Origin: Cephalopachus bancanus
Taxonomy: Eukaryota; Chordata; Mammalia; Primates; Tarsiidae
Direction of reading: 5' to 3'
DNA length: 64,000 nt
Assembly (NCBI GenBank): GCA_027257055.1
Contig: JAPVLO010000963.1
Span: 1 to 64,000 of the forward strand
This document shows, one piece after another, positions 1 through 11,197 of this stretch (position 1 is the first letter of the stretch; each line of letters starts with the position of its first letter). The translations under genes and the position numbers were made by a program. The notes beneath the pieces were generated by a model that saw nothing but the letters and a program-made list of their open reading frames with translations, searched no databases and was not told the origin of the DNA.

Positions 1-164
1 CAGCAATAAATCAAAAAATTAGCCAGGTGTGATGGTGTGTGCCTGTAGTTCCAGCTACTTGGAAGGCTAAGGTGCTCAGCAGGTTGAGGCTGCAGTGGCC
101 ACGAGCATGCCACTGTATTCCAGTCTGGGCAACAGAGACTCCAACTCAAAAAAAAAAAAAAAAG
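1..164 (+). mobile_element. Alu-like SINE, right arm, cut by window edge
   Basis: Begins at the central linker ATAAATCAAAAAATTAGCC and ends in an A run at about 164. Confidence 0.9.
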
Positions 165-673
165 AATTAGGAAAGATTAAATAATAGAATTTTATGAAAA
201 TAGTCCCCATTTTTCCCCCAACAGGTGTGTTTTCTTTGTCTTCTGTAATCTTTCTCCTTAAGTCAATCATTCTCCTTCCTGCATACTTAACAGTTTAGTA
301 GAAATTAGGATATGGTGAACTTGAATTTCAGTTAGGGAGGGCAGCATCATCTCCCTTTCTTCACCAAACCTAGGTTAGGAGAGGAAGAATAGGTTAAGGG
401 CAAGAAAGCTCCATTCCTTTTCCTTTCCTCCAGGAGGACCCAGAAGTACTTGACTTGGTTGTAATTATTTTTACTTCCATTAATGACTTATTTCTCATTG
501 CCACAAAGTGTGAATTTTGCATGTAGTTGAGTATGTAATTTCAACTCTAAATTCCATTCATATGTTTTATTTTAATATTTGAATTAATGCAGAAGATTCT
601 GCTGGGAATTTTAACAATTAAATTAAGAGGCAGAATTTATTTACTTATTTTTTTGAGCCAGAGTCTCTCTCTC
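165..673. other. No recognised feature
   Basis: A/T-rich intronic sequence. I see no repeat family, RNA gene or credible ORF here. Confidence 0.6.
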
Positions 674-675
674 TC

Positions 676-989
676 TTTTTTTTTTTTTTTGAGTTGGAAT
701 CTCACTCTGTTGCCCAGGCTGTAGCGCAGTTGCACACTCATGGCTACTGCAGCCTCAACCTGCTGGGCTCAGGTGATCCTTCTGCCTCAGCCTTCCAAGT
801 AACTGGAACCACAGGCAAGTGTCACCATACCCAGCTACTTTTTTTGTGTGTGTGTGTGATTTTTATTGTAGAGATGAAGTCTCTTCAAATTGCCCAGGCT
901 GTTCTTGAACCCTTGGACTCAGTCAGTCCTTTCACCTCTGCCTCCCAAAATTCTGGGATTACTGGTGTGACCCTCTGTACCCAACTTGT
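676..989 (-). mobile_element. Alu-like SINE, old
   Basis: Full dimer with many substitutions and a (GT)5 stretch in the linker. Confidence 0.9.
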
Positions 990-999
990 AATAAACTTT

Positions 1000-1480
1000 T
1001 AAGAAAATATATTTTAAAGTTCTTTTCTGGTAAAATATACATGGCATAAGATTTATTATTATAATAATCATTTTTAAGTGTTCAATTCTTTGTCATTATG
1101 TACATTCACATTGTACAACCATCACCACCATGTATCTCCAAACTTTCATGTCCCCCAAATGAAACTCTGTGCCCGTTAAACTTAACTCCCATTTGCCCCT
1201 TACTGCAACCCGTTTATATGAATTTGACGACTCTCAAATATGTGAAGTCATGCAGTATTTGTCCTCTTGTGACTGGCTTATTTCACTTAGCATAATGTCT
1301 TCAAGGTGTGTCCATATCATAGTGTGTTTAGAATTTATTTGCTTTATGAAGCTAAATAATACTCCACTGTATTGTATGTGCTACGTTTTGTTTCTTCACT
1401 TAGCTGTCGGTGAACACTTGGGTTACTTTCACCTTTTAGCTATCGTGAGCAACTTTTCTTACTATCTCACAGTTTTGTGA
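1000..1480 (-). mobile_element. Old L1 3' fragment (L1ME-like)
   Basis: The plus strand reads as the complement of an L1M 3'UTR. The cue is the ordered set ATTGTACAACCATCACCACCATG, AAACTCTGTGCCCGTTAAAC, GACTGGCTTATTTCACTTAGCATAATG and AACACTTGGGTTACTTTCACC, all slightly mutated. It contains no reading frame. Confidence 0.8.
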
Positions 1481-1489
1481 ATCAGAAAT

Positions 1490-1800
1490 TAGGCAGAGCT
1501 TGACTTGCATCTGCTCCACATGGCTACTGGACTCACTCAGTGGTCTTCAGACCCTGATGAGATTGGTCTAGAGGATTTACATTGTATTTATTTAAACATT
1601 TGATACCTTAGCGGCAACTGCTGAAAGGCTGGACTCACTGGGCTCTTTCCTAAGATACAGTTTTAGGGTTTTTCCATATGGTCTCTCCAGCAGAGTAGTT
1701 GAACTCTGTGTTTTAAGACATGATGAAGTTGCCAGTTCTTCAGCCAGAATTGGCGGTGTCACTTCTACCTTCCTCTTTTGGTTAAAATACTGTTGTCATA
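1490..1800. mobile_element. Probable ancient LTR remnant (ERVL/MaLR-like)
   Basis: GCATCTGCTCCACATGGCTAC, GGTCTCTCCAGCAGAGTAG and GGCGGTGTCACTTCTACC are spaced like old mammalian LTRs. It is non-coding and strongly diverged. I cannot fix the subfamily or the ends. Confidence 0.35.
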
Positions 1801-2032
1801 GCCCAGCTTACATTCAGGAGGAGAAAAAAATGGACCGACCTCTCAGTGGAAGGAGGAGGAAAGAGAATATATAGCCATTATTAGTCTCCTGTCGAACTAT
1901 GTGTACGCATTGGAGTTATATTTATAAATTTGAAAAATAAATAGTATAAGAAAAAATTTGTAGGAATATTTTAAAAATGTGCTACTTAGGGAAAAATTAG
2001 GATATTTTATAAGTTGTTTTATTTCTTCTGAG
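1801..2032. other. No recognised feature
   Basis: A/T-rich, single-copy-looking. Confidence 0.5.
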
Positions 2033-2653
2033 TTTTTTTTTTTTTTTGAGTTGGAATCTCAGTCCGTCACCTCGGTTGGAGGGCAGTGCACAAACACAGG
2101 TCACCACAGCTTCTGCCTTCTGGCTCAGGTCATCCTCCTACCTCAGCCTCCTAAGTAGCTGGGACTACAGGCACATGCTACTGTGCCCAGCTCATTTATT
2201 TTATTTTTTTATTTAAAAAATTTTTTTAGAAATTAGGTCTCGTGCTGGGATCGGTGGCTCAGCCTGTAATCCTGCACCTTTGGGAGGCTGAGGTGAGTGG
2301 ATTACCTGAGCCCGCGGGTTCGAGACCCACCTGGGCGGCGAGACCTCATCTTTACAATAAATCAAAAAATCAGCCGGGCGTGGTAGCGCATGCCTGTAAT
2401 TCTGGCTACTCGGAAGGCTGAGGCGGAAGGATTGCTGGAGCCCAGCAGGTCGAGGCTGCGGTGGCTGGGAGCGGTACTCCAGTCTGGGCGACAGAGTGAG
2501 ACTCCAACTCAAAAAAACGAAAACAAAACAAAACAGAAATTAGGTCTCGCTATGTTGTCTAGGCTAGTCTCAAACTCCTGGGCTCAAACAGTCTTCTCAT
2601 CTCTGCCTCTCAAAGTGCTAGGATTACAGGTGTGAGCCACCACGCCCAGCCTC
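2033..2653 (-). mobile_element. Older Alu-like SINE split by a young one
   Basis: Right arm at 2033-2227 and left arm at 2550-2653. The plus-strand SINE at 2243 lies in its middle. Confidence 0.9.
2243..2534 (+). mobile_element. Alu-like SINE, young subfamily
   Basis: Perfect 15-bp target duplication AGAAATTAGGTCTCG (2228-2242, 2535-2549). It is inserted into the older SINE at 2033-2653. The left arm shows the deletion as CTGGGCGGCGAGACC. Confidence 0.95.
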
Positions 2654-3037
2654 CTTTTTCTGAGTTCTAATATAAAATCACATACATTTGTCATATCTTT
2701 TCAATCTTTTTTAATCTAGATACTCCTCCCAATGTGGGGAATGGGAGGAGAGCTTTCATAGACATGACATTATTTGACGTATTCATGCCATTTATCTTAT
2801 AGGAGTTCCATAAACTGGTTTTGTCTCATTTCCTCATGCTTAAACTTAGATTAAACTTTTTTTTGGCAAGTGTACTACTCAAGTAGTTTTCTCAAGTATA
2901 TACAGTATACTCAAGTATATTCTCTTTGTGTCATATCAGGAGGTACATACTGTCATTTTGTTCTATTTATTATGCGAAGTTTGATCATGTGGGTATAGTT
3001 GGTGAACTCTCCATTATAAAGGTGTATTTATCCCTTC
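2654..3037. other. Unassigned, with a small CTCAAGTA cluster
   Basis: No repeat family recognised. Between 2874 and 2923, CTCAAGTA occurs four times, twice as CTCAAGTATAT around a short palindrome. Confidence 0.5.
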
Positions 3038-3066
3038 TACAATTATTATTATTATTATTATTATTT
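3038..3066 (+). repeat. (ATT)n run at a SINE tail
   Basis: Eight ATT units precede the minus-strand SINE and are echoed by CAATTATTATT at its far side (3348), so the run includes the target duplication. Confidence 0.8.
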
Positions 3067-3348
3067 TTTGGAGTTGGAGTCTCACTCTGTCACCCAGACT
3101 AGAGTGCAATGGCCGCTCCCGGCCACCGCAGCCTCAACCTGCTGGGCTCCAGCCGTCCTTCTGCCTCAGCCTTCCACATATCTGGAACTACAGGCGCGTG
3201 CTACCACGCCTGGCTAGTTTTTGATTTGTTGTAGAGATGAGGTCTCATCAAGTTGCCCAGACGGGTCTTGAACCCGCGGGCTCAGGCATTCCACTCACCT
3301 CGGCCTCCCAAAATACTGGGATTACAGGCTGAGCCACCGAGCCCAGCC
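3060..3348 (-). mobile_element. Alu-like SINE
   Basis: Full length, CAATTATTATT-type duplication at both ends. Confidence 0.93.
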
Positions 3349-3356
3349 CAATTATT

Positions 3357-3592
3357 ATTTTTTTAGTCGGAGTCTCACTCTGTTGCCTAAGCTGCATGCT
3401 TATGGCCTCTGCAGCCTTAACCTGCAGGACTCAGCCTTCCAAGTAGCTGGAACCACAGGTGTGTACCACCATGCCTGGCTAATTTTTTTATTGTAGAGAC
3501 AGTGTTGCCCAGGTGGTCTTGAATCCCTGGGCTCATGCAGTCTTCTGACCTCCGTCTCCTAGAGCGCTGGGATTATGGGAGTGAGCCAGTTG
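3357..3592 (-). mobile_element. Alu-like SINE with internal deletion
   Basis: Lies directly behind the previous copy. About 50 bases of the right arm and part of the left arm are missing. Confidence 0.9.
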
Positions 3593-3604
3593 ACATTTCT
3601 TTTC

Positions 3605-3680
3605 TTTTTTTTTAGAAAGCAAGATTTATTGAGAGGACAGAAAAGCTGCTGTAGTGGGAGTGGACCTGAAGGGGTTGCCC
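3605..3680 (-). mobile_element. 70-nt retrocopy of an R-region-like RNA, copy 2
   Basis: On the minus strand the body starts GGGCAACCCCTTCAGG, carries CTTTTCTGTCCTCTCAATAAATC and ends CTTGCTTTCT followed by nine A. It is alignable over its whole length with the copy at 12261-12336 and starts at the same base. AATAAA sits about 15 bases before the tail, as in a retroviral R region. Flanks GACATTTCTTTT and GATTTATTTCTTTT look like a decayed target duplication. It is non-coding. Confidence 0.65.
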
Positions 3681-3729
3681 GATTTATTTCTTTTTTTGTG
3701 TTTAGGGTACACACATGCACACGTTGACT

Positions 3730-4029
3730 TTCTTTTTTTTTTTTTTTGAGTTGCAATGTCACTCTGTGGCCCCAGGCTGGAGTGCAGTGGCACACTCACA
3801 GCTACTGCAGCCTCGATCTGCTGGGCTCAGGCAATCCTTCTGCCTCAACCTTCTGAGTACATGGAACAACAGGTGTGTGTCCCCATGCCCAGCTAATTTT
3901 TTATTTTTCTTGCCGAGATGAGGTCTTGTCAAGTTTACCGGACTGGTCTTGAACCCGTAGGCTCAGGCAGTCCTCTCACCTCGGCTTTCCAAAGTGCAGG
4001 AATTACAAGTTTGAGCCACTGAGCTCAGC
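3730..4029 (-). mobile_element. Old Alu-like SINE, part of the 230-base duplication
   Basis: Its 5' two-thirds form most of the duplicated unit. Confidence 0.9.
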
Positions 4030-4508
4030 CGGATTGTTGTTCTTATGAGTGGTTTTTGCTAGAGATTGTCAAATTCTCCTTCATGAGTACCTGGAACAAC
4101 AGGTGTATGTCCCCATGCCCAGCTATTTTTTTTTTTGAGTTGGAGTCTCACTCTGTCGCCCAAACTGGATTGCAGTGGCCGCTCCCGGCCACCGCAGCCT
4201 CGACCTGCTGGGCCCCAGCGATCCTTCTGCCTCAGCCTTCCAAGTAGCTGGAACTACAGGCACACGCTACCACGCCCGGCTAATTTTTTATTTATTGTAG
4301 AGATGAGGTCTCGCCAAGTTGCCCGGCTAATTTTTTTATTTTTATTGCAGAGATGAGGTCAAGTTGACTGGACTGGTCTCGAACCCATAGGCTCAGGCAA
4401 TCCTCTCACCTTGGCTTTCCAAAGTGTTGGAATTACAGGTTTGAGCCACCAGGCTCAGCCAGATTGTTGTGCTTATGAGTGGTTTTTGCTAGAGATTATC
4501 AAATTCCT
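3854..4508. repeat. Tandem duplication of 230 bases, second unit carrying a SINE insert
   Basis: Unit 1 is 3854-4083 and unit 2 is 4084-4508. Both start TGAGTAC(A/C)TGGAACAACAGG and end in single-copy sequence ATTGTTGT(T/G)CTTATGAGTGG then TTTTTGCTAGAGATT (4033 and 4463). Unit 2 is 200 bases longer because of a partial SINE at about 4131-4330. The unit spans most of an old SINE plus about 50 bases of its flank. Confidence 0.85.
4131..4330 (-). mobile_element. Partial Alu-like SINE in duplicated unit 2
   Basis: Exactly accounts for the 200-base length difference between the two units. Ends abruptly at GTTGCCCGG in the left arm. Confidence 0.85.
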
Positions 4509-4732
4509 CATGGGGGCTGTACTGTTTTGGATTTCTACCAGTAGTCTAAGAGTACCTGTGTCCCTCAGTTTCTCAAAAATGGATTGTCACACAATACTTA
4601 CATTTAAATTAGTGGCCAAATAGGCAAGTTAATATGTTGCAAAGAAGTCATTTTGTTGCCTCCTTGCAACAAGTTATGTATGCAAATACAGGAAGTCCCC
4701 TACATCTGAACCTTCAAGTTACAAACTTATTG

Positions 4733-5006
4733 ATTGATTGAGTTGGAGTCTCACTCTGTCACCCAGACTGGAGTGCAGTGACCGCTCCTGGCCACTGCAG
4801 CCTCGACCTGCTGGGCTCTGGTGATCCTTCCGCCTCAGCCTTCCAAATAGCCAGAACTACAGGTGTGTGCTACCATGCCTGGCTAATTTTTGGTTTATTG
4901 TGTTTACAAGGTATTGCCAAGTTGCCTGGACTGGTCTCAAACCCGTGGGCACAGGTAATCCACAAGCCTGAGCCTGGAATTGCAGTCTGAGCCATCAAGC
5001 CCGGCC
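4733..5006 (-). mobile_element. Alu-like SINE inside a MITE
   Basis: Tail replaced by (ATTG)3. Inserted in the element at 4689-5525. Confidence 0.92.
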
Positions 5007-5092
5007 AAATTACGAACTTAACAATACACACTTGTGTTTTTAAATTTATTTTTTTCCATCTGGTGTCAGTTTAGTCCTTTAAGTATATACGT

Positions 5093-5388
5093 GCCAGGCT
5101 CGGTGGCTCAGCCCGTAATCCCAGCACTTTGGGAGGCTGAGGTGAGTGGATTACCTGAGCCTGCGGGTTTGAGACCTGTCTGGGCAACTTGGCAAGACCT
5201 CATCTCTACAATAAAATAAAAAAAAATTAACCAGGTGTGGTAGCGCACACTTGTAGTTACAGCTACTTGGAAGGCTGAGGTGGAAGGATCGGCAGAACCC
5301 AGCAGGTCAAGACTGTGGTTGCCGGGAGTGGCCATTGCACTCCAGTCTGGGTGACAGAGTGAGACTCCAACTCAAAAATAAAAAAATA
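5093..5388 (+). mobile_element. Alu-like SINE inside a MITE
   Basis: TATATACGT flanks both sides. Second insertion in the same MITE, opposite in direction to the first. Confidence 0.93.
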
Positions 5389-5703
5389 ATAAATATATAT
5401 ACGTTACTGTATAGCCGATTGTGTTAGTTTGGTGCCTAGGCTAGCTAACGTTGTTGGACTTTAAACTAATTGCACTTACAAACCTGCGCATGAAACCAAC
5501 TTGTTTGTATGATGGGGACTTCCTGTAGTTAAACACAGGTGTCACATTGAGGTTCAGAGGGATAAGAACTCTATTTAGATTTCCTTAAAGACTCAAAGGG
5601 AGTTTTATGTTTACTTTTTTAGTTTATTTGAGGAAATTATGGTAGGGAGGGATGAGGAAAGAGTTTTAGTAACAAATGATGTTGAAATCTTCAAGCCTCA
5701 CTT

Positions 5704-5869
5704 TTTTATTTTTATTTATTTTATTATTTATTTATTTATTTTGATTTATTGTAGAGATGAGGTCTCGCCAAGTTGCCCAGGCTGGTCTCGAACCCCTGAG
5801 CTCAGGCAATCCTCTCACTTCAGCCTCCCAAAATGCTGGGATTACAGGCTTGAGCCACCGCGCCCAGCC
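5704..5869 (-). mobile_element. Free left-arm monomer SINE
   Basis: Only the left arm and linker are present, followed directly by an (ATTT)-rich tail. Duplication TTCAAGCCTYACT on both sides shows that it inserted as a monomer and is not a broken dimer. Confidence 0.8.
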
Positions 5870-5949
5870 TTTCAAGCCTTACTTAGGTCTTAATTCAAGA
5901 CCTTGAATTAAATAGAAATTAGTTGAAGGCTTATTATAAATCACATATG

Positions 5950-6247
5950 GGCAGAGCATGGTGGCTCAAACCTGTAATCCCACCACTTTGGGAGACTGAG
6001 GTGAGAAAATTACCTGAGCCTGCGGGTTCCAGACTGTCCTGGGCAACGTTGTGAGACCTTGTCTCTATAATAAATTCAAAATTATTGGGCCATGGTAGTG
6101 CACTCCTGCAGTTCCAGCTACTTGGAAGACTGAGGCGGAAGGATCACCTGACCCCAGCAGGTCGACGCTGTGGTAGCCGTGAGCATGCCACTGCACTCTA
6201 GACTGGGTGATGGAAAGACTCAAACTCATAAAAAATAAATAATAAAC
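5950..6247 (+). mobile_element. Alu-like SINE
   Basis: Full length. Tail (AAATA)n. Confidence 0.92.
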
Positions 6248-6255
6248 ACTTATGT

Positions 6256-6550
6256 TTTGTTTTGTTTTTTTTGTTTTGAGTTGGAGTCTCACTCTGTTGC
6301 CCATACTGGAGTGCAGTGGCCGCTCCCGGCCACCGCAGCCTTGGCCTGCTGGGCTCTGGCGATCCTTCCACCTCAGCCTTCTGAGTAGCTGGAATTACAG
6401 GCGTGCGCTACTACGCCCGGCTGATTTTTTGATTTATAGTAGATATGAGGTCTCAATGCCCAGGCGGGTCTAGAACCCGCAGGCTCAGGCAATCCACTCA
6501 CCTCAGCCTCCCAAAGGCGTGGGATTATAGGCTGAGCCACCGAGCCCGGC
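6256..6550 (-). mobile_element. Alu-like SINE, young-type deletion
   Basis: Has the shortened CTCAATGCCCAGGCGGG. ACTTATG flanks both ends. Forms an inverted pair with the SINE at 5950. Confidence 0.92.
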
Positions 6551-6697
6551 ATCACTTATGATTAAGTGTCATTGGTGTGTCGAAGGCCAATACCATGATT
6601 TATAGATCCTAGATCAAAAATCTGTATGCTGCTTATAGTAGAAAAAACAGGTTGAAGGCCATTAAAGAGTTTCATTTCTGTTAGCTTTTCTTTTCTT

Positions 6698-6989
6698 TTT
6701 TTAATTTTTTTTGAGTTGGAGTCTCACTCTGTCACCCAGACTGGAGTGCAGTGGCTGCTCCCGGCCACCGCAGCCTCGACCTGCTGGGCTCCGGCGATCT
6801 TTCCGCCTCAGCCTTCCGAGTAGCCGGAATTACAGGCACGCGCTACCACGCCTGGCTCATTTTTGACTTATTGTAGAGATGAGGTCTCGCCAAGTTGCCC
6901 AGGCGGGTCTTGAACCTGCGAGCTCAGGAAATCCACTCACCTCAGCCTCCCAAAGGCGCGGGGTTACAGGCTGAGCCACCGAGCCCAGC
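6698..6989 (-). mobile_element. Alu-like SINE
   Basis: Inserted at the T-rich tail of the next copy. TTCTTTTCTTTTT flanks both sides. Confidence 0.92.
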
Positions 6990-7009
6990 TTCTTTTCTTT
7001 TTATTTATT

Positions 7010-7298
7010 TATTTTTTTTATTTGGAGTCTCATTCTGTCTCCCAGGCTGGTGTGCAATGGCACTCTCATGGCCACCTTAACCTCACCCTACTGGGCTCAG
7101 GTGATCCTTCCACCTTAGCTTTCCAAGTAGCTGGAACTACAGGCATGCGCCACCACTCTCAGCTAATTTTTAAATTTTATTGTAGAGACGAGATCTCCAC
7201 CAGTTTCTTAGGCTGGTCTCGAACCCATGGTCTCAGGCAATCCTCTCTCTCCGCCTCCCAAAGTGCTGGGATTATAGATGTGAGCCACCATGCTTGGC
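7010..7298 (-). mobile_element. Alu-like SINE, older
   Basis: Full dimer. Its tail became the target of the copy at 6698. Confidence 0.9.
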
Positions 7299-7470
7299 TT
7301 AGCTGTTATTTTCAAAGTTAATTGTTTAAGGTAAACAGTTTTAAGTTATTGGCACATGAACATGTGTCCAGTTGGATTCCCTGCAGAAAGATAAAGAGAG
7401 TGGAGTTTATACATTACATAAAAGCCTAAAAAGTTTTTATGTACTGAAGACACAAATCAAGAAAATTCTA

Positions 7471-7764
7471 AGCCGGGCTTGGTGGCTCAGCCTGTAAACC
7501 CAGCACTTTCGGAGGCTGAGGTGAGTGGATTGCCTGAGCCCATGGGTTCAAGACCCGCCTGGGCAACTTGGTGAGACCTTATCTCTACAATAAATCAAAA
7601 ATTAGCCGGGTGTGGTAGCGCGCGCCTGTAGTTCCAGCTACTTGAAAGGCTGAGGTGGAGGGATCACCAGAGCCCAGCAGGTTGAGGCTGCGGTGGCCGG
7701 GGGCGGCCACTGCACTCCAGTCTGGGCTACAGAGTGAGACTCCAACTCAAAAAAAAAAAAAAAA
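7471..7764 (+). mobile_element. Alu-like SINE
   Basis: AAAATTCTA flanks both ends. A16 tail. Confidence 0.93.
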
Positions 7765-7798
7765 TTCTAGGTAACTGTTGCAATAGAAAACTGAATAC

Positions 7799-8092
7799 AG
7801 GCATGGCACGGTGGCCCACACGTATAATCCCAGCACTTTGGGAGGCCGAGGTGAGAGGATTGCCTGGGGCCATGGGTTCAAGACCTGCCTGGGCAACTTG
7901 GTGAGACCTCATCTCTACAATATATCAAAAAATTAGCCGGGTGTGGTAGCGTTACCAGTATTTCCAGATACTTGGAAGGTTGAGGTGGAAGGATCATCTG
8001 AGCCCAGTAAGTTGAGGTTGCTGTGGCCGTGAGCCATGCCACTGCACTCCACCCTGGGGGACAGAGTGAGACTCCAACTCAAGAAAAAAAAA
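7799..8092 (+). mobile_element. Alu-like SINE
   Basis: Full dimer with AAAA(G)CTGAA-type flanks. Confidence 0.92.
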
Positions 8093-8714
8093 GCTGAACA
8101 TAAATGTAATGAAGGAATTTTCTCAATTTCTTTTCCTTGCTGTTGGCTTTTGGTCTTTTACATACATTCAGAGCTTCCCAAGTAGTACGCTTCTGTGCCT
8201 AGATATAGTCGCTCAGCCTTTGGAGCTTTCATATGTCATTTTTTGTATTTTGCATGATATTTTAAAAGTTGTGAACTGCTATATAGGGTGTTTTTCGTGT
8301 TATACATTTATCATTAAGATTAAACATTTAACACTTTCTACCAAATGGGCCCCGTGATTGGTGCTAGTGAAGTCAGCTCTTAAATAGACTTACTTCTGTA
8401 AGGGGAAGTGGGTTCATACTGGGAATAATGCTAGAAGGGATTTCCACTGGGATTATCATATTTTAAGGTTATCATAAGTTTAAATGCCAGTTGTGTGGCT
8501 GGATTGCATCTGTTTCTTTGGATAAAAAAATCACTGAGAATTTTGATAGTTGAGAAATATTTCATAGAGAAAGTGACAGTTAGGCTGGGATTTGAAGGCT
8601 CACTTGGGGATGCAAAGGGGTGGTAAAACATTCCAGACAGATAAAGACTGATAAAAGATAAAGCAGAGAAAGACTGAGCAGCAGAAGCATGCTTGGCCTG
8701 TATGTTTGTTTGTT
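8093..8714. other. No clear feature
   Basis: Mostly unassigned. AGTGACAGTTAGGCTGGGATTTGAAGG with CATTCCAGACAGA near 8570-8640 hints at a very old SINE/LINE piece, too weak to name. Confidence 0.4.
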
Positions 8715-9009
8715 TATTATTATATTTTGAATTGGAGTCTTACTCTCTTGCCCAGTCTGGAGGGCATTGGGACATTCCTGGCCACCACAGCCTCGACTTG
8801 CTGAGCTCAGGCAATCCTTCTGCCTCAGCCTTCCAAGTAGTTGGAACTATAGGCATGTGCCACCATGTCCTGCTAATTTTTTTATTTATTGTAGAGATGA
8901 GGTGTCCCCAAGTTGCCCAGGCTGGTCTTGAGCCTGTGGGCTCAGGCAGTCCTCTCATCTTGGCATCCATAAGTGCTGGGATTATAGATGTGAGCCACTG
9001 CGCCTGGCC
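8715..9009 (-). mobile_element. Alu-like SINE
   Basis: First of two minus copies lying end to end. Confidence 0.92.
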
Positions 9010-9301
9010 TTATTTATTTTTTTTGAGTGGTAGTCTCACTCTGTCACCCAGGCTGGAGTGCAGTGGCAAGCTCAGGGCCACCACAGCCTCAACCTGCTGG
9101 ACTCAGGCGATCCTTCTGCCTCAGCCTTCTGAGTTTCTGGAATTACAGGTGCACCTCACTATGCCCGGCTAATTTTTTAATTTATTGCAGAGATGAGGAC
9201 TCCCCAAGTTGCCCAGGCTGCTCTCGAACCCATGAGCTCAGGCAGTCCTCTGGCCTCAGCCTCACAAAGTGCTGGGATTACTGACAGCCACCATGCTTGA
9301 C
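9010..9301 (-). mobile_element. Alu-like SINE
   Basis: Second of the end-to-end pair. Confidence 0.92.
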
Positions 9302-9402
9302 TAATTTACTCATCCTAATGAATGCAGATAATTTTAAATTATCTTATTTTAAATAATCTTAAATTTATATAATTAAATAATCTTAAAGATTATCAGCATG
9401 TT

Positions 9403-9697
9403 TTATTTATGTTTTTTGAAGTGGAGTCTCACTTTGTCGCCCAGACTGGAGGGCAGTGGCACGCTCAAGGCTCCCGCAGCCTTGACCTGCTGGCCTCGGG
9501 TGATCCTTCCCCCTCAGGTTTCCAAGTAGCTGGAACTGCAGACATGTACCAGCATGCCTGGCTGGGTTTTGGATTTATTGTAGAGATGAAGTCTTGTCAT
9601 GTTGCTTAGGCTGCTCTCAAACCCTGAGTTCAGGTCATCTTCTTGTCTTGGCCTCCCAAAGTGCTGGGATTATAGGCATGAGCCACCATGCTAGGCT
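9403..9697 (-). mobile_element. Alu-like SINE
   Basis: ATCAGCATGYTTTA at 9390 and 9699 is the target duplication. Confidence 0.93.
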
Positions 9698-9747
9698 AAT
9701 CAGCATGCTTTACTCTGGATTAATGGTTCTCAGACTTTCAGCTTTTT

Positions 9748-10020
9748 GTTTTTTGGCAGGATGCAGTCTTTCACCTAGGCTGGACTGCCGTGGCATGATC
9801 CTAGCTCACTGCATCCTTGACCTCCTAGGCTCAAGCAATCCTGCTTCAGTCTTTTTAGTAGCTGGAACTTCAGGCATGTGCCACCATACCTGGCTAATTT
9901 TCTTTCCTTTTTTTGTTTTTTGTAGAGATGAGATCTTGCTGTGTTGTGCAGGCTGATCTCAAACTCCTGGGTTGAACAGTTTTCCTACCTCAGCCTCACA
10001 AAGTGCTGGGATTACAGGCA
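9748..10020 (-). mobile_element. Old Alu, closer to the ancestral primate form
   Basis: Has GGCATGATCCTAGCTCACTGCA and CAAGCAATCC, features of basal Alu and not of the lineage-specific family. Lacks the last 5' bases. Confidence 0.85.
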
Positions 10021-10283
10021 CCCAGACTAGAGTTCTTAAATACCACTTGATGCTTTTGTTGAGAATCAGATACCTGGTAACCTTCCCTACTAGTCTACCC
10101 CCACCCAAGCAAATGTAGTAGTTCAATTTTCTTTTTTCATAAGTCCTTCAGGTGATCTTGAGACAGAGAAGATGGACTGGGAATCCTAGACACATATTTT
10201 AATGTTCTTTTTTGCTAAATTTCATATTTACTGGTCTCAAAAGTTTTATCTAAAAAGGATTTTAGAAATTAGTTATAAAATGT

Positions 10284-10562
10284 TTTAGTGGGGTGTCTTG
10301 ACTCAAATCTGTATTCCCAGAACTTTGGGAGCCTGACGCAAGAGGATTGCCTGAGTACAGGGGTTCTAGAACAGCCTGGGCAACTTGTCTCTACCATGAA
10401 TCAAAAAATTAGCTGGGTGTGGTGGCGTGTGCCTGTAGTTCCAGCCACTTGGAAAGCTGAAGTGGAAGGATCACCTGCTCAGCAGGTCGAGGCTGCTTTG
10501 GCCGTGAGTGTGCCACTGAACTCCAGCCTGGGCGACGGTGAGACTCCAAGTCAAAAAAATAA
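10284..10562 (+). mobile_element. Alu-like SINE, old
   Basis: Full dimer with several small deletions. Confidence 0.9.
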
Positions 10563-10842
10563 AATTGTTCTAATAAGAGAACTTTCTTTCTTGCCTTTCT
10601 TGTTTGACTGCCTTTAGATTTTCTTTGACTGTGGTGTGTCTTCTGTGTCTTTGAATTTATCTTGGTTGGAGTTTTCAGAGCTTCTTGGATCTATAGTTTA
10701 TCTTTCATTACTTTTGAGAAACCCTCAACTACTACCTCTTCAAATATTCCATATTTTTCTGTGTTCTCTAATCTGCTTGTTATTGCTTAGCAGTTGATAT
10801 GATTTTTATTTCTCTGCTGAAATTTCCTTTTTTTTTTTTTTT
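10563..10842 (-). mobile_element. Old L1/HAL1 ORF1-region fragment
   Basis: TTGGAGTTTTCAGAGCTTCTTGGATCTATAG and ACTACCTCTTCAAATATTCC are complementary to the ORF1 end and 5' area of old L1/HAL1 elements. It is interrupted by SINEs on both sides. Confidence 0.6.
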
Positions 10843-10892
10843 TGCTACCACCTCTCAATCGTAATCAAATGACTGAAGAAATAACTCTTCTG

Positions 10893-11183
10893 CCAGGCTC
10901 GGTGGCTCAGCCTATAATCCCAGTGCTTTGGGAGGCCAAGGTGAGTGGATTGCCTGAGTCTGCGGGTTAGAAACCTGCCCTGGCAACTTCGCGAGACCTC
11001 ATCTCTACAATAAATTAAAAAAAAATAAATCAGCCAGGCGTGGTAGTACATGCCTGTAATTCTGGCTACTCAGAAGGCTGAGGTGGAAGAATTGCTGGAG
11101 CCCAGCGGGTCGAGGCTGTGGTGGCCGGTAGCATGCCACTGCACTCCAGTCTGGGCGACAGAGTGAGACTCAAAAAAAAAAAA
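10893..11183 (+). mobile_element. Alu-like SINE
   Basis: Partner of the inverted copy that begins 15 bases downstream. Confidence 0.93.
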
Positions 11184-11197
11184 AGAAATAAATTTTC

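Larger units (their letters stand above)
4689..5525. mobile_element. TcMar-type MITE with perfect terminal repeats, two SINEs inside
   Basis: CAGGAAGTCCCC at 4689 is mirrored by GGGGACTTCCTG ending at 5525. TA flanks both ends (4687-4688, 5526-5527), the mark of Tc1/mariner insertion. Inside, two SINEs (4733-5006 minus, 5093-5388 plus) separate about 260 bases of element sequence. There is no transposase frame. Confidence 0.85.

Noticed and set aside
2874..2923. CTCAAGTA repeats as a possible regulatory array or CRISPR-like structure
   Set aside because: Only four short copies with irregular spacing, in a primate intron. No known element.
8693..9172. 159-codon ORF on the plus strand
   Set aside because: It is a translation of two minus-strand SINEs (for example [11 protein letters not shown]). 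Dozens of similar ORFs in the window have the same origin.
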